Assembly (NCBI GenBank): GCA_947451925.1
Contig: CANGAW010000032.1
Location: forward strand, 1-35,583
Direction of reading: 5' to 3'
DNA from: Burkholderiales bacterium
GTDB taxonomy: Bacteria; Pseudomonadota; Gammaproteobacteria; Burkholderiales; Burkholderiaceae_D
Length of the DNA: 35,583 bases
The stretch's first letter is position 1, and every line of letters begins with the position of its first letter. The notes under the pieces are model-generated. The model made no database searches, was not told the origin of the DNA, and saw only the letters and a list, made by a program, of their open reading frames with translations. Made by a program: the position numbers and the translations under genes. This document shows positions 1 through 8,360 of this stretch, in pieces.

Positions 1-41
1 ATATCTGTAGACAGTACATAGTCCCTGACACAGGCAAAGAA

Positions 42-64
42 AAACCCGCAACAAGTGCGGGTTT
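42..64 (-). terminator. Rho-independent terminator of the H-NS-like gene
   Basis: An eight-base stem (AACCCGCA paired with TGCGGGTT) encloses a five-base loop. Read on the minus strand it is followed by a T-rich stretch (TTTTCTTTG). It lies about 20 bases after the stop of the minus-strand gene at 86-340. Confidence 0.65.
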
Positions 65-85
65 AAATATAAGTTCTAACTGCAA

Positions 86-340
86 TCAAGTCACACCAGA
101 CTCAGGTGTTGCAGTCATTTGTTTCTTGTTCTTCTTAGGAACATTTGATGCCTTGTTCTTGGGTTCTCGCCCCTTCAATGCACACTCAATGTGTTCGAGT
201 GTAAGTCCATTTTCTCTGGCAATCGCCACGATCTTTTTTAACGCGTCTCCATGCAATCTCTGCATATGGATCATCTCTTCTTTTTGAAGTGATTGGATGA
301 CCTTACGAAGTTTGTTAAGTGTGCTGCTGGATTCATTCAT
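86..340 (-). CDS. Small H-NS-like protein without DNA-binding tail
   Basis: Predicted 84-residue charged protein. I chose the ATG at 340 because GAGG sits eight bases upstream; an upstream in-frame start would add 32 hydrophobic residues with no better ribosome site. The central part (a helix ending in ARENGLTLEHI) resembles the N-terminal oligomerisation region of betaproteobacterial H-NS/MvaT-like histones, where a coiled coil is followed by a 'YGLT..DL' turn. The C-terminal DNA-binding motif of H-NS (the W-x-G-x-G-R-x-P region) is absent; the end is a Lys-rich tail (VPKKNKKQ). Truncated H-NS relatives on islands can antagonise full-length H-NS (H-NST type), so an anti-silencing role is possible but inferred. 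The family assignment rests on weak similarity. Confidence 0.5.
   Translation of the reverse strand: MNESSSTLNKLRKVIQSLQKEEMIHMQRLHGDALKKIVAIARENGLTLEHIECALKGREPKNKASNVPKKNKKQMTATPESGVT
127..143. repeat. Degenerate copy of the island 17-bp palindrome
   Basis: On the minus strand this reads TGTTCCTAAGAAGAACA, matching 14 of 17 positions of the palindrome at 1060-1076 and 2697-2713. It lies inside the H-NS-like gene, where it encodes VPKKN in the same reading frame that gives VPTRN in the other two genes. Confidence 0.4.
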
Positions 341-765
341 TGTCTTTTCCTCATGGGTTCTGGATGAGGTTTGGATGGTACAAATCCACAGGTAAATGGC
401 AAATACAGAAATTATGAAAGTCTTCAGGATGGGCAATCTGGTCTTATCATCTTCAGTGCGTTCAGATGATGTTCGCTGCGCTCACTGCTTCTGGTTGTTG
501 TATTAATTGAGTTTGGTGAACGAAGTGAACATTCGTCGGAGCGAAGCGGAGATGAATGATTTAATTAGCAGCATTGCCGATGAATCTGCGGTTGATTCCT
601 GAAGGCGAACTTTGCCATTAATGGTCAAAGTTCGGTTCATCTGCGTATTGACTCGTCAGACGATATTCGTAGGGTGACCAATTTCTGGTACGGGCGGTTG
701 AGCGTCTCCTCCGTTTACCCCCTGCCTTGCGACTTCAATTGACATAGCACTCATGTCTTTATCCG
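341..765. other. Noncoding block rich in direct and inverted repeats
   Basis: I see no convincing gene across this stretch. Around 515-551 there are short tandem units: GTGAAC-GAA-GTGAAC at 516-530 and CGGAG-CGAAG-CGGAG at 537-551. Further right comes a small hairpin (GAATC/GATTC, 582-598) that overlaps a direct repeat (ATCTGCG..TTGA.TC) recurring at 639-654. Between the two repeat copies is a near-perfect 29-bp palindrome (606-634). The arrangement resembles a protein-binding or origin-like site upstream of the H-NS-like gene, but no function can be assigned. A minus-strand frame at 656-841 is discussed with the neighbouring 58-codon gene. Confidence 0.5.
606..634. repeat. 29-bp near-perfect inverted repeat
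   Basis: Nine-base arms CGAACTTTG and CAAAGTTCG flank the self-complementary core CCATTAATGG, with one extra T at 625. As RNA this would form a stem of about 13 base pairs with one bulge. No T-tract follows on either strand, so it is not a standard terminator. It is flanked by the direct repeat at 584-598 and 639-654. Confidence 0.7.
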
Positions 766-942
766 TCACACAACGGCAAATCCTATACGCCACGAATACG
801 ACTTCATAGGATCTCGGATGATGTGGTTCGTCACAGTGCATCCATCAGTCGGCAGAATCATTTTAGCGTCCAGTTGCCGTTTGACGCTCTCATAATATGT
901 AGGTGTCTTGGTCTTCCAGACTTGACCGCACGATGGCGCCAT
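766..942 (-). CDS. Possible 58-residue hypothetical protein
   Basis: An uninterrupted frame from an ATG at 942 encodes 58 residues of protein-like composition, with a basic N-terminal half (VWKTKTPTYYESVKRQLDAK) and a C-terminal IIRDPMKSYSWRIGFAVV. No clear ribosome-binding site precedes it. A second minus-strand frame (656-841, 61 codons) overlaps its end and also reads like protein (DKDMSAMSIEVARQG), so the two may be pieces of one frameshifted ancestral gene. I recognise neither. The island position and lack of a clear start signal keep this tentative. Confidence 0.3.
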   Translation of the reverse strand: MAPSCGQVWKTKTPTYYESVKRQLDAKMILPTDGCTVTNHIIRDPMKSYSWRIGFAVV

Positions 943-1031
943 TAGGGGTCTAGGACTTGGGACTTGTAATCACTTGGTACACACTTATTTATACAGATTG
1001 ATCCTTAGAATTACATAAAAAAACGGCAAAC

Positions 1032-1047
1032 TTGAATAATTATTCAA
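1032..1047. repeat. 16-bp AT-rich palindrome at a stop codon
   Basis: TTGAATAATTATTCAA is a perfect palindrome covering the stop codon of the minus-strand gene at 1040-1426. A run of seven T follows nine bases further on the minus strand, so it might act as a weak terminator, but the stem is entirely AT-rich apart from one pair. Confidence 0.35.
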
Positions 1048-1426
1048 TTAAATTCAACTTGTTCCTAGTAGGAACATCTTTTTTAACTTCGGCATCAACG
1101 TACCACACAGGCAAGACATGTCCTGGAGACCTAGAGAACTCATCAATAATGTGTTGATGACTCTTTCCTTCCCTGATGCTGAACTGAAGTCCTAGCGTCT
1201 TTATCGAAGGATTTTCAGGCAACATTATGAAAATAGCATTTTTTATATCTTTTGTTAGTACGATATTGCAGTACGCACGAAGTGCTTCATCCTTTTCAGA
1301 TTCGCTAGAAAAAACATGATCTCGCAATAACTTGGGGAATATTGACGATGAAACATCTTTAATCGCCACTTTTTTTTGCAAAATTCTGCTTAGCACTTGA
1401 GCACTGTTTAATTTTAAATTTTTCAT
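1040..1426 (-). CDS. Hypothetical island protein, 128 residues
   Basis: I do not recognise this protein. The start is supported by AAGAGA about seven bases upstream of the ATG. The N-terminal half is helical and basic (AQVLSRILQKKVAIKD), the middle contains a hydrophobic strand (NAIFIMLPENPSIKTLGLQF), and the end is charged (AEVKKDVPTRNKLN). There is no signal peptide or membrane segment, so it is probably cytoplasmic. It lies downstream of the likely DNA-binding gene at 1481-2254 in the same direction, separated by about 50 bases, so the two are probably cotranscribed. Codon use is AT-rich like the rest of the island. Confidence 0.7.
   Translation of the reverse strand: MKNLKLNSAQVLSRILQKKVAIKDVSSSIFPKLLRDHVFSSESEKDEALRAYCNIVLTKDIKNAIFIMLPENPSIKTLGLQFSIREGKSHQHIIDEFSRSPGHVLPVWYVDAEVKKDVPTRNKLNLIE
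1060..1076. repeat. 17-bp palindrome, copy 1
   Basis: TGTTCCTAGTAGGAACA is a palindrome around a central G. Its exact reverse complement occurs at 2697-2713. It lies in the 3' part of the 128-residue gene and encodes VPTRN (residues 118-122). Confidence 0.7.
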
Positions 1427-1480
1427 TATTTTTCTCTTAATTAATATATGAATTGAAACATCATTTATTTTGAAATATTT

Positions 1481-2254
1481 TCAAGAGTTTAATTTTCTAA
1501 GTACTTCACTAAAAGCATCATCATTCGGCATCACTACAACTAGATCCTTCTGATTAATTGATGCCTCATAAAAATTACGTATCAATTGCTTTGATTTTTC
1601 TGACAACGAATTAATTTCATAACGAATAGTTAAGCAATTACTTGAATTAACAGACTCCCCCAAGGCATCAACATCGCCGCTATCAATTGAAGAATTCATA
1701 ACAACTACAGATCGCAAATCAGTGGTTGTCTCTGAATCAATCAAGCGGTCAAAATTATCTAAAGTAGTCGATTCCGATATTGGAATTGAAATAGAATCCG
1801 TTGATCGTGAAGGTGATTTATTTGCCAACGATTTCAATTGTTTAAGACTCAATCCGGGTTGAATCAGATCTGCACTGAATAAATTTTCTAATTCTTCAGC
1901 ATCAAGTGTTGTCATTTCATACAAAACTGATATCGATTGCGGTATCGTTTCAATGCGTTGTCGAAACATCTCAGCATTTTTTCCAATACAAATGTACTTC
2001 CGATATTGCGACCCAGTTCGTTCCAACTTTACCGATTTGCAAAAATACTCAAGATCATTTTTATTTAATATTTCCTGGGTGTATTTGTTATGCATTTCAA
2101 CGACACTTTCTGCCATCTGAATAATGTTCTCCACAACAGTTTTTGCGTTGTCTTGAAATTTTGTAATCAATGAATCAACCAATTTTTTGTCTTTGCATTT
2201 ACTTGCAATTTTTGACAATTGTTGAGCATTTTTGTTTTGAGCAGATTTATTCAT
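1481..2254 (-). CDS. Putative DNA-binding protein of the island
   Basis: 257 residues. The ATG at 2254 is preceded by GGAG at six bases; a TTG four codons upstream lies inside that ribosome site and is unlikely. Residues about 66-145 contain a module (FCKSVKL...YRKYICIGKNA, then IPQSISVLYEMTTLDAEEL, then IQPGLSLKQLKSL) like one I associate with phage and plasmid proteins, including DUF3102-like ones, where a helix-turn-helix is followed by a 'YELA.L' helix pair. A Ser/Thr/Asp-rich linker (about 147-200) leads to a separate C-terminal segment. It is transcribed divergently from the 237-residue gene, with 137 bases between them. A regulatory or partition-like role is plausible but inferred; I know no characterised homolog. 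Confidence 0.7.
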   Translation of the reverse strand: MNKSAQNKNAQQLSKIASKCKDKKLVDSLITKFQDNAKTVVENIIQMAESVVEMHNKYTQEILNKNDLEYFCKSVKLERTGSQYRKYICIGKNAEMFRQRIETIPQSISVLYEMTTLDAEELENLFSADLIQPGLSLKQLKSLANKSPSRSTDSISIPISESTTLDNFDRLIDSETTTDLRSVVVMNSSIDSGDVDALGESVNSSNCLTIRYEINSLSEKSKQLIRNFYEASINQKDLVVVMPNDDAFSEVLRKLNS

Positions 2255-2391
2255 ATATTTCTCCAAAATGTGACCTCAACACCTCGTTTCACATTGAATT
2301 GAGTAGTGCTTCAGTACATAACCACTATACATTTTTGGGTACAATTAAACATTCAGCACATCAAATGCGCATTTAAGGTGTTTATAAAATT
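2255..2391. promoter_or_regulatory. Divergent promoter region between two cargo genes
   Basis: This AT-rich spacer separates the start codons of two divergent genes. On the plus strand TACAAT (2340-2345) and a later TATAAAAT-like stretch are possible -10 elements, and AAGGTG precedes the ATG at 2392. No convincing paired -35 box could be fixed by eye. Confidence 0.35.
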
Positions 2392-3105
2392 ATGTTTATT
2401 CCATCAAAATTTGCATACAAACACCCAACGTTTGGGCGTAGCAAAATTGCAATAGAACGGAAACCCTACCAAAACTCGGTCTATTACTTGTGGTGGGAAT
2501 ATCTAAAGCGGAGTGAGGAATACCGGAAATGTTGCGAAGCAAATGGCAAAGGAAAACTGAAAGGTCTTTATGCCGATTTTGGTGATGTGTTCAGTTGCGA
2601 CTTTAAGACTTGGTGGCAAACAGATGATCGAGGGGCAAGACTATTTGGCGAGGAACAACTGCCACAATTTCGAATAATTGATCCAAAGGTTGAAATTGTT
2701 CCTACTAGGAACAGTGTCTATATTCAAGTGCCTTTAGATTTGCCTAAACGATTCTTAATGCGTGAATTTCAAAAAATCTTAGATGAAAATCACACTGGCA
2801 AACGAGGGATCAGAACTAACCGCAATTCAACATCCCTTTATCCTGTGACAGGTCACGTGGACATTGATGCACTTCAAAAATGCTTGTCAGTTTATGACAT
2901 GAAAAAACAAAACCCAAAAATGAAGTTATGGGAAGTCGCTCAAGAATGTAGGGTTGTAAAACCCGACTCAAGAATCAAAGCAGGTGATGAAAAACTCAAG
3001 GGTGAACTTTTAAGAAAAAGATTGATCGCGGCAAACACCGTGTCGAGATTGTTGAAAAAAGCAAAAAAAATTATTGTCGAAGTCTCCAACGGACGGTTTC
3101 CTTAA
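2392..3105 (+). CDS. Conserved island protein of unknown function, 237 residues
   Basis: The N-terminal third carries a striking aromatic and Cys motif: YYLWWEYLKR (31-40), KCCE (46-49), GKGKLKGLYADFGDV (52-66) and FKTWW (71-75). I recall this pattern in unassigned proteins encoded beside tyrosine integrases in proteobacteria, but know no function. The C-terminal part is basic and helical (KLWEVAQECRV, then RLLKKAKKIIVE) and could bind nucleic acid. There is no signal peptide or membrane segment. It converges on the integrase gene with only five bases between stop codons, and starts divergently from the putative DNA-binding gene. It contains palindrome copy 2, encoding VPTRN at residues 103-107. 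Confidence 0.8.
   Translation: MFIPSKFAYKHPTFGRSKIAIERKPYQNSVYYLWWEYLKRSEEYRKCCEANGKGKLKGLYADFGDVFSCDFKTWWQTDDRGARLFGEEQLPQFRIIDPKVEIVPTRNSVYIQVPLDLPKRFLMREFQKILDENHTGKRGIRTNRNSTSLYPVTGHVDIDALQKCLSVYDMKKQNPKMKLWEVAQECRVVKPDSRIKAGDEKLKGELLRKRLIAANTVSRLLKKAKKIIVEVSNGRFP
2697..2713. repeat. 17-bp palindrome, copy 2
   Basis: TGTTCCTACTAGGAACA is the exact reverse complement of the copy at 1060-1076, and both are in the same reading frame of their genes (VPTRN, identical codons including AGG). Confidence 0.7.
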
Positions 3106-3110
3106 AAGTT

Positions 3111-4367
3111 TTATTTTCTTGTCCGCATCGATTGAAGTTTGCCTACGTTCATTTCTGCTTGTAGTGGTTTTGCATAAAACCTCTCAATCATACTTACAGA
3201 AGTTCGAGCATTTCTTGCCAATGTTAGCAAATCAATTGATTCACCTAGCGTTAACCGAAACATGATCGCTGTATGCCTTAGTGAATAAAGAGTCCTTGGT
3301 TCTCCAGATGAGGAAATCTTAAGACCTGCTTTTCCCAAAATTACATCGAATTGTCTGCGCATCGTTTGCAGAGCAAAATCTCTGTTTTCATTTTTGTGTT
3401 CTTTTTTTGAATTTTGACCTAGCAGGTGCGGAAAAAATACAAATGCATTTGCATCATGTGCTCTTCCATGCATTTTTTGATGGTTGATGATGTCTTCATA
3501 TATTCCGACTGCATCTGGCATGGTCACAATTGCAGTATTTACTGTCTTAGATTTTTCAGTTTGGATGCGTAAATATCGATGTTCGCCAGTAACTACTTGT
3601 ATATTTCGATGCCGAAGTTCTTTAATGTCATTCGGTCGTAAAAATGAACTCACCATAAAGGTAATTAGAAATCGCATCTCATCTGTGATTGGATGACCTC
3701 TGACAACCTCTTTTGAATCTATCAAGGATTTAGTTGTTGATTTTAATAAACTGTACTCTTTTGAATTAAACCAACCTCTTGGAGAATCAATAACTCTTAC
3801 CTTCGGCATTACTGGGAGTCGATCCAGAATGTTTTCGCGATTCGCAAGCATGAGAATTTTATGCACCAAATTCAAATGATTCTTGATCGAACTAGGTTTT
3901 AAATTCCTTTCCGCAAGTCTTGCTACAAACGAATTCAGATGCTTGTAGGTTATATCCTTGACATCGAACCCTTTAAAGAATGGCAAAATATCTTTATCAA
4001 GTTTCTGTTTGTCATTTACATTGATTTTGGGATTACGTTCACCCCTCAGCATTAACTGTTCTTGCTCTTGCATCAATTCACGTGCGCACCTCTCAAACGA
4101 CGGACTTGAAGATAGCGGAAGTAAATTTCTTTCTCTAAGAAGGATGTCTTCGTAAAACCGCTTTGCAAATGCCACTGCCTGCCGTTTGTCTTCAAACTTC
4201 GAAGACTTCTTGATGATTTTGCCTTGGGTGTAGTAACGACACCACCAAAAAGGCGATGCATCACATTTAAAAATGATTAATTTGTCTGGGTAACCAGCAC
4301 CGATGCGCGTGATCGATTCCGTGATTGGAACTGTTCGGTGTTTAGATGGAGACTTCTTTGATTCCAT
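3111..4367 (-). CDS. Tyrosine recombinase (island integrase)
   Basis: 418 residues. It catalyses site-specific integration and excision of the island, here at tRNA-Thr. Catalytic features in the C-terminal half: R244 in FLRP, a candidate Lys at 272/274, the box-II motif YSLRHT (361-366, R364, with Tyr in the usual first His position), and the nucleophile Y398 in RFYAKP. The usual 'LGH' motif is replaced by ARNARTS, a variant I associate with this integrase group. The middle (about 90-175) fits a core-binding SAM-like domain, and the N-terminal part fits an arm-binding domain. The ATG at 4367 has AGAGG four bases upstream, and the leader is full of repeats suggesting self-regulation. Confidence 0.92.
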   Translation of the reverse strand: MESKKSPSKHRTVPITESITRIGAGYPDKLIIFKCDASPFWWCRYYTQGKIIKKSSKFEDKRQAVAFAKRFYEDILLRERNLLPLSSSPSFERCARELMQEQEQLMLRGERNPKINVNDKQKLDKDILPFFKGFDVKDITYKHLNSFVARLAERNLKPSSIKNHLNLVHKILMLANRENILDRLPVMPKVRVIDSPRGWFNSKEYSLLKSTTKSLIDSKEVVRGHPITDEMRFLITFMVSSFLRPNDIKELRHRNIQVVTGEHRYLRIQTEKSKTVNTAIVTMPDAVGIYEDIINHQKMHGRAHDANAFVFFPHLLGQNSKKEHKNENRDFALQTMRRQFDVILGKAGLKISSSGEPRTLYSLRHTAIMFRLTLGESIDLLTLARNARTSVSMIERFYAKPLQAEMNVGKLQSMRTRK

Positions 4368-4434
4368 ACTACCTCTAGGTAGACAACTACATCTATCCTA
4401 GAGGCAATTAGTAGTATAGGTCAAACCATACTAC
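4364..4434 (-). promoter_or_regulatory. Integrase promoter with repeated operator-like sites
   Basis: On the minus strand TTGACC (4419-4424), an 18-base spacer and TAGGAT (4395-4400) form a plausible sigma-70 promoter. CCATACTAC occurs twice in direct orientation (4364-4372, 4426-4434), and a near-copy is inverted at 4411-4420. CCTCTAGG (4372-4379) is the inverted partner of CCTAGAGG (4397-4404). These sites cover the promoter, the ribosome site and the start codon, as expected for integrase arm sites or an excisionase/repressor operator. Confidence 0.55.
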
Positions 4435-4481
4435 GCAACACAATCAAAATATATACAACCTATTGATTATATTGAGAAAAA

Positions 4482-4557
<76 letters not shown>

Positions 4558-4566
4558 GAAGGCCGT

Positions 4567-4600
4567 ATTCTAGCAAAAAATTAACGCTGTCTTGCGTTTT
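4567..4600 (-). terminator. Possible fbp terminator overlapping the tRNA-Thr promoter
   Basis: Read on the minus strand, a short stem (AACGC, six-base loop, GCGTT; 4583-4598) is followed by AATTTTTT, a weak Rho-independent terminator after fbp. Directly after it TGCTAGAAT (-10 TAGAAT at 4567-4572 with an extended TG) lies just upstream of the tRNA, and is a good candidate -10 element for tRNA-Thr. Confidence 0.4.
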
Positions 4601-4631
4601 AAGCAGTCAGTACCGCAAATAGCGTCGCCAC

Positions 4632-5633
4632 TCAGGCTTTGTGATACGCGGTTACCCGCTCGACTTCGCTGCGCGAGCCCAGAAAAACCGGTACGCGCTG
4701 ATGCAAGGTATGCGGCGCAATATCGAGTATGCGTCCCTTGCCGTCCGTCGCAGCGCCGCCGGCCTGCTCGACAATGAAGGCCATGGGATTGGCTTCATAC
4801 ATCAGACGCAATTTGCCGGCTTTGTCCGGTTCGCGCTTATCAGCCGGGTACATGAAGATGCCGCCACGGTTAAGAATGCGGTGCACATCGGCGACCATCG
4901 ACGCAATCCAGCGCATATTGAAGTCGCGGCCACGCACACCGGTTTTGCCGGCTTGCAGTTCGTTGAAATATTGCTGCATCGGCGGATACCAATGTCGGGC
5001 ATTTGACGCATTGATCGCGTATTCACTGGTTTCTTCAGGGATTTTGATGTCACGCTGCGTCATCACCCAGGAACCCATTTCGCGGTCCAGCGTAAAGCAC
5101 TTCACGCCATTGCCTGTGGTCAGCACCAGCATGGTCTGCGGGCCATACACGGCATAGCCGGCGGCGACTTGTTTGGTACCCGGCTGCAGAAAATCCTGCT
5201 CGGTTGGCGTGGCCATGCCCTCTGGCGCCTTCAGCACGGAAAAAATGGTGCCGATCGAAACGTTGACATCAATATTGGAAGAGCCATCCAGCGGATCAAA
5301 CAAGAGCATGTATTCGCCCTTGGGATAGCGGTTCGGGATCGGATGAATGGTCTCCATTTCTTCTGACGCCATGGCCGCCAGATGACCACCCCATTCATTG
5401 GCTTCCAATAAAATTTCATTGGAAATGATGTCGAGTTTTTTCTGGATTTCGCCTTGCACGTTTTCGCTGTGCGCGGTGCCCAGCACGTCGCCGAGTGCGC
5501 CCTTGCCAACAGAGTGGCTAATCGTTTTGCAGGCGCGGGCCACCACTTCTATCAATAGCCGCAGTTCGGCCGGGATGGAGTCATGCAGTCGCTGTTCTTC
5601 AATCAGGTGCTGGGTCAGGCTGATACGTTTCAT
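4632..5633 (-). CDS. fbp: Fructose-1,6-bisphosphatase class I
   Basis: 333 residues, the usual length for the class I enzyme. It hydrolyses fructose-1,6-bisphosphate to fructose-6-phosphate in gluconeogenesis or the Calvin cycle, in the cytoplasm. The metal-binding motif DPLDGSS is at residues 113-119, and the upstream acidic segment ([13 protein letters not shown], then SEEMETIHP) fits the other metal ligands and the active-site loop. Its start follows the pepN stop by 20 bases, so it is probably cotranscribed with pepN. A weak terminator and then tRNA-Thr lie downstream. Confidence 0.96.
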   Translation of the reverse strand: MKRISLTQHLIEEQRLHDSIPAELRLLIEVVARACKTISHSVGKGALGDVLGTAHSENVQGEIQKKLDIISNEILLEANEWGGHLAAMASEEMETIHPIPNRYPKGEYMLLFDPLDGSSNIDVNVSIGTIFSVLKAPEGMATPTEQDFLQPGTKQVAAGYAVYGPQTMLVLTTGNGVKCFTLDREMGSWVMTQRDIKIPEETSEYAINASNARHWYPPMQQYFNELQAGKTGVRGRDFNMRWIASMVADVHRILNRGGIFMYPADKREPDKAGKLRLMYEANPMAFIVEQAGGAATDGKGRILDIAPHTLHQRVPVFLGSRSEVERVTAYHKA

Positions 5634-5653
5634 GGAATTTCCGTTTTCTTGTT

Positions 5654-8338
5654 TTAGTTAGCCAGCGATTTGTTGATCACTTCGGCGACATCTTTTGATA
5701 ATTTTTTGCTGGCGGCGACTTTTTCCAGTGCCGAACGCATGCTGTGCTGCAGCGCCGGCTTGTACTTGCGCCAGCGGTCCAGCGTGCGTGCCAGTCTGGC
5801 GGCGACTTGCGGATTGATTGCATTCAAAGCCATTACCTGCTCGGCCCAGAATGCATGGCCGCTGCCGTCGGTTGCATGAAACTGCGCCGGATTGCTATTG
5901 CAAAAAGCAAAGATCAGGCTGCGCGCACGATTGGGGTTTTTCAGATTGAAAGCCGGATGCTGCATCAGCTTGCGAACAGCCGCCACATCGGTGGCAGGCG
6001 CGGCGGCCTGCAAGGTAAACCATTTATCAATCACCAGTGGCTCGTCTTCAAATTCAGCATAGAACTGTGCCAGTGCTTGCCGCACACCGGGTGCCTGATG
6101 ATTCACCATCGCCGCCAGTGCCGCTATGCGATCGGTCATGTTGCCGGCATGATCGAGCTGGTCTTGCATAATTTTGAAGGCCTGACTGTCTTGCAATTCG
6201 GCCAGATAGGACAAGGCGCTATTGCGCAACGCGCGCCTGCCGGCAGGAATCGGATCGGGCCGGTAAGCGCCGGGCGTGTGATTGGCATGGTAGGCAGCCA
6301 GCAGTTCCGCGCGCAGTTGTTGCGCCAGATGCTGACGCAATGCAGAGCGTGCCGCATGGATCGCTTGCGGGTCTACCACTGGCATCTGTTCGGCCAACAC
6401 GCCTTCCGAAGGCAGGCTCAGAGTCAGTTCGCAAAATGCGGCGTCGAGTGTTTTGTCATGCAACAGTTTTTTCAGCGCCGTGATGAGCAAAGTATCTTGC
6501 GCATTGGGCTGGTAAACCAGGTCGCCGCTGACACTGGCAGCCAAACTCAGCAAGCGTCGTGTTGCTAGTCGCTGGCCGGCTTCCCAGCGGTTAAACGGGT
6601 CGCTGTCGTGCGCAAACAAAAAGGCCAGCTCTTCATCGCTGTAAGAAAATTCCAGTGCCACCGGCGCGGAAAAATCACGCAGCAGCGAGGGCACGGGTTT
6701 GCTGACCACGCCAGTAAAAGTAAAGCGCTGTTTGACTTCGCTCAGTTCCAGCACCATGGTGGTTGGCACAGGACGCACTTCGGGCTCAGCAGGCGTGGAT
6801 TCTGCGCGCAATTGCAGCGGCAGATCAGCGCCATCTGCACCGAGCAAACCAACGGCAAACGGAATAAGCAAAGGTGGCTTGTGTGGCTGGCCTGGCGTCG
6901 GCGGGCTGGATTGTTCCAGCTCCAGTGTGTAAGTCTGGCTGGCGGCATCATGTTCGGCGCGAACCGTTACGCGGGGTGTGCCTGACTGGCTATACCATTG
7001 CTCGAACTGGGACAGATCACGGTCGCAGGCGTCAGCCATTGCAACCCGAAAATCGTCACAAGTGACGGCTTGCCCGTCATGACGTGCAAAGTACAAATCC
7101 ATACCTTTGCGAAAACCATCGCGACCCAGCAAGGTCTGCAACATGCGCACGACTTCGGCGCCTTTTTCATAGATGGTGACGGTGTAAAAATTATTAATCT
7201 CGACATACGAGTCAGGCCGCACCGGATGTGCCATCGGACCAGCGTCTTCGGGAAACTGGGCCTGTCGCAAGACCCGCACATCGTCAATGCGTTTTACTGC
7301 ACGGCCACTGCTGCTGCCTGTCATGTCGGCGGAAAATTCCTGATCGCGAAAAACCGTCAGGCCTTCTTTGAGCGAGAGCTGAAACCAGTCACGGCATGTG
7401 ACGCGGTTGCCGGTCCAGTTATGAAAATATTCATGGCCCACCACCGATTCGATGTTGGCATAGTCCGTGTCGGTTGCGATGCGCGAGTTGGCCAACACAA
7501 ACTTGGTGTTGAAAATATTGAGGCCCTTGTTTTCCATTGCGCCCATGTTGAAGTCACCGACAGCCACAATCATGAAGCGGTCCAGATCCAGCTCGAGTCC
7601 AAAACGGCTTTCGTCCCAGCGTATGCTCTTGATCAGTGACTCCATCGCATGCGCGGTTTTGTCGAGGTTGCCCGGCTCTACCCAGACTTGCAGCAATACT
7701 TCCCTACCCGACTGCAGGCGCAGGCTTTGTTCTTCGCAGACTAGCTGACCGGCTACCAGTGCAAACAGGTAGGAAGGTTTTTTGAACGGGTCTTCCCACA
7801 ATGCATAGTGACGTCCATCACCGAGATCGCCCTGCTCGATCAGGTTGCCGTTCGAGAGCAAGACCGGAAAACTTTTTTTGTCCGCACGCAGCATCACGCG
7901 GTAGCTTGCCATTACATCGGGACGGTCCTGAAAAAAAGTAATTTTGCGAAAACCTTCGGCTTCACATTGGGTGAAAAAATTGCCATTGGAAACGTAGAGT
8001 CCCATCAGCGAGGTGTTCTTGTCCGGGCGCAGCAGGGTTTCAATTTCCAGCGTGACTTCGTCGGGCAGGTTGTCAATCGTCAGCCGGCCGTCGGCCAACT
8101 GGTACTGGCGTTTGTTCAGGCTGTGGCCGTTGACGCGAATGGCAACGAGCTCCAGTTCTTCCCCATTCAAGACCAGCGAGCGGCTGGTGCTGGCCGGATT
8201 ATGTTTGAGTACCGTACGCGCCGCCACCCGGGTTGCGACCGGATCAAGATCGAAACCGAGTTCAACGGTGTCAACCCAGAAGGCGGGTGCCAGGTATTGA
8301 TGACGGTAAATCGTCGCGGAGGCGGTATCGGTACGCAT
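5654..8338 (-). CDS. pepN: Aminopeptidase N (M1 zinc metallopeptidase)
   Basis: 894 residues from the ATG at 8338. The open frame extends about 120 codons further upstream, but that extension lacks PepN character and runs antisense into the neighbouring lipoprotein gene. The enzyme removes N-terminal residues from peptides in the cytoplasm. Seen: the substrate-binding GAMEN motif (266-270), the zinc site HEYFH (302-306) and the third ligand E325 in LKEGL. The helical C-terminal domain is complete, ending in VINKSLAN. It probably leads a pepN-fbp operon. Confidence 0.96.
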   Translation of the reverse strand: MRTDTASATIYRHQYLAPAFWVDTVELGFDLDPVATRVAARTVLKHNPASTSRSLVLNGEELELVAIRVNGHSLNKRQYQLADGRLTIDNLPDEVTLEIETLLRPDKNTSLMGLYVSNGNFFTQCEAEGFRKITFFQDRPDVMASYRVMLRADKKSFPVLLSNGNLIEQGDLGDGRHYALWEDPFKKPSYLFALVAGQLVCEEQSLRLQSGREVLLQVWVEPGNLDKTAHAMESLIKSIRWDESRFGLELDLDRFMIVAVGDFNMGAMENKGLNIFNTKFVLANSRIATDTDYANIESVVGHEYFHNWTGNRVTCRDWFQLSLKEGLTVFRDQEFSADMTGSSSGRAVKRIDDVRVLRQAQFPEDAGPMAHPVRPDSYVEINNFYTVTIYEKGAEVVRMLQTLLGRDGFRKGMDLYFARHDGQAVTCDDFRVAMADACDRDLSQFEQWYSQSGTPRVTVRAEHDAASQTYTLELEQSSPPTPGQPHKPPLLIPFAVGLLGADGADLPLQLRAESTPAEPEVRPVPTTMVLELSEVKQRFTFTGVVSKPVPSLLRDFSAPVALEFSYSDEELAFLFAHDSDPFNRWEAGQRLATRRLLSLAASVSGDLVYQPNAQDTLLITALKKLLHDKTLDAAFCELTLSLPSEGVLAEQMPVVDPQAIHAARSALRQHLAQQLRAELLAAYHANHTPGAYRPDPIPAGRRALRNSALSYLAELQDSQAFKIMQDQLDHAGNMTDRIAALAAMVNHQAPGVRQALAQFYAEFEDEPLVIDKWFTLQAAAPATDVAAVRKLMQHPAFNLKNPNRARSLIFAFCNSNPAQFHATDGSGHAFWAEQVMALNAINPQVAARLARTLDRWRKYKPALQHSMRSALEKVAASKKLSKDVAEVINKSLAN

Positions 8339-8360
8339 AGGAAACCTGACGAAAAAGAGG

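Noticed and set aside
606..634. The 29-bp palindrome as a transcription terminator
   Set aside because: There is no T-run after it on either strand, and no gene ends there.
5744..6568. Plus-strand open frame of 274 codons
   Set aside because: It is entirely antisense to pepN, whose motifs and length are convincing, and its product has no recognisable features.
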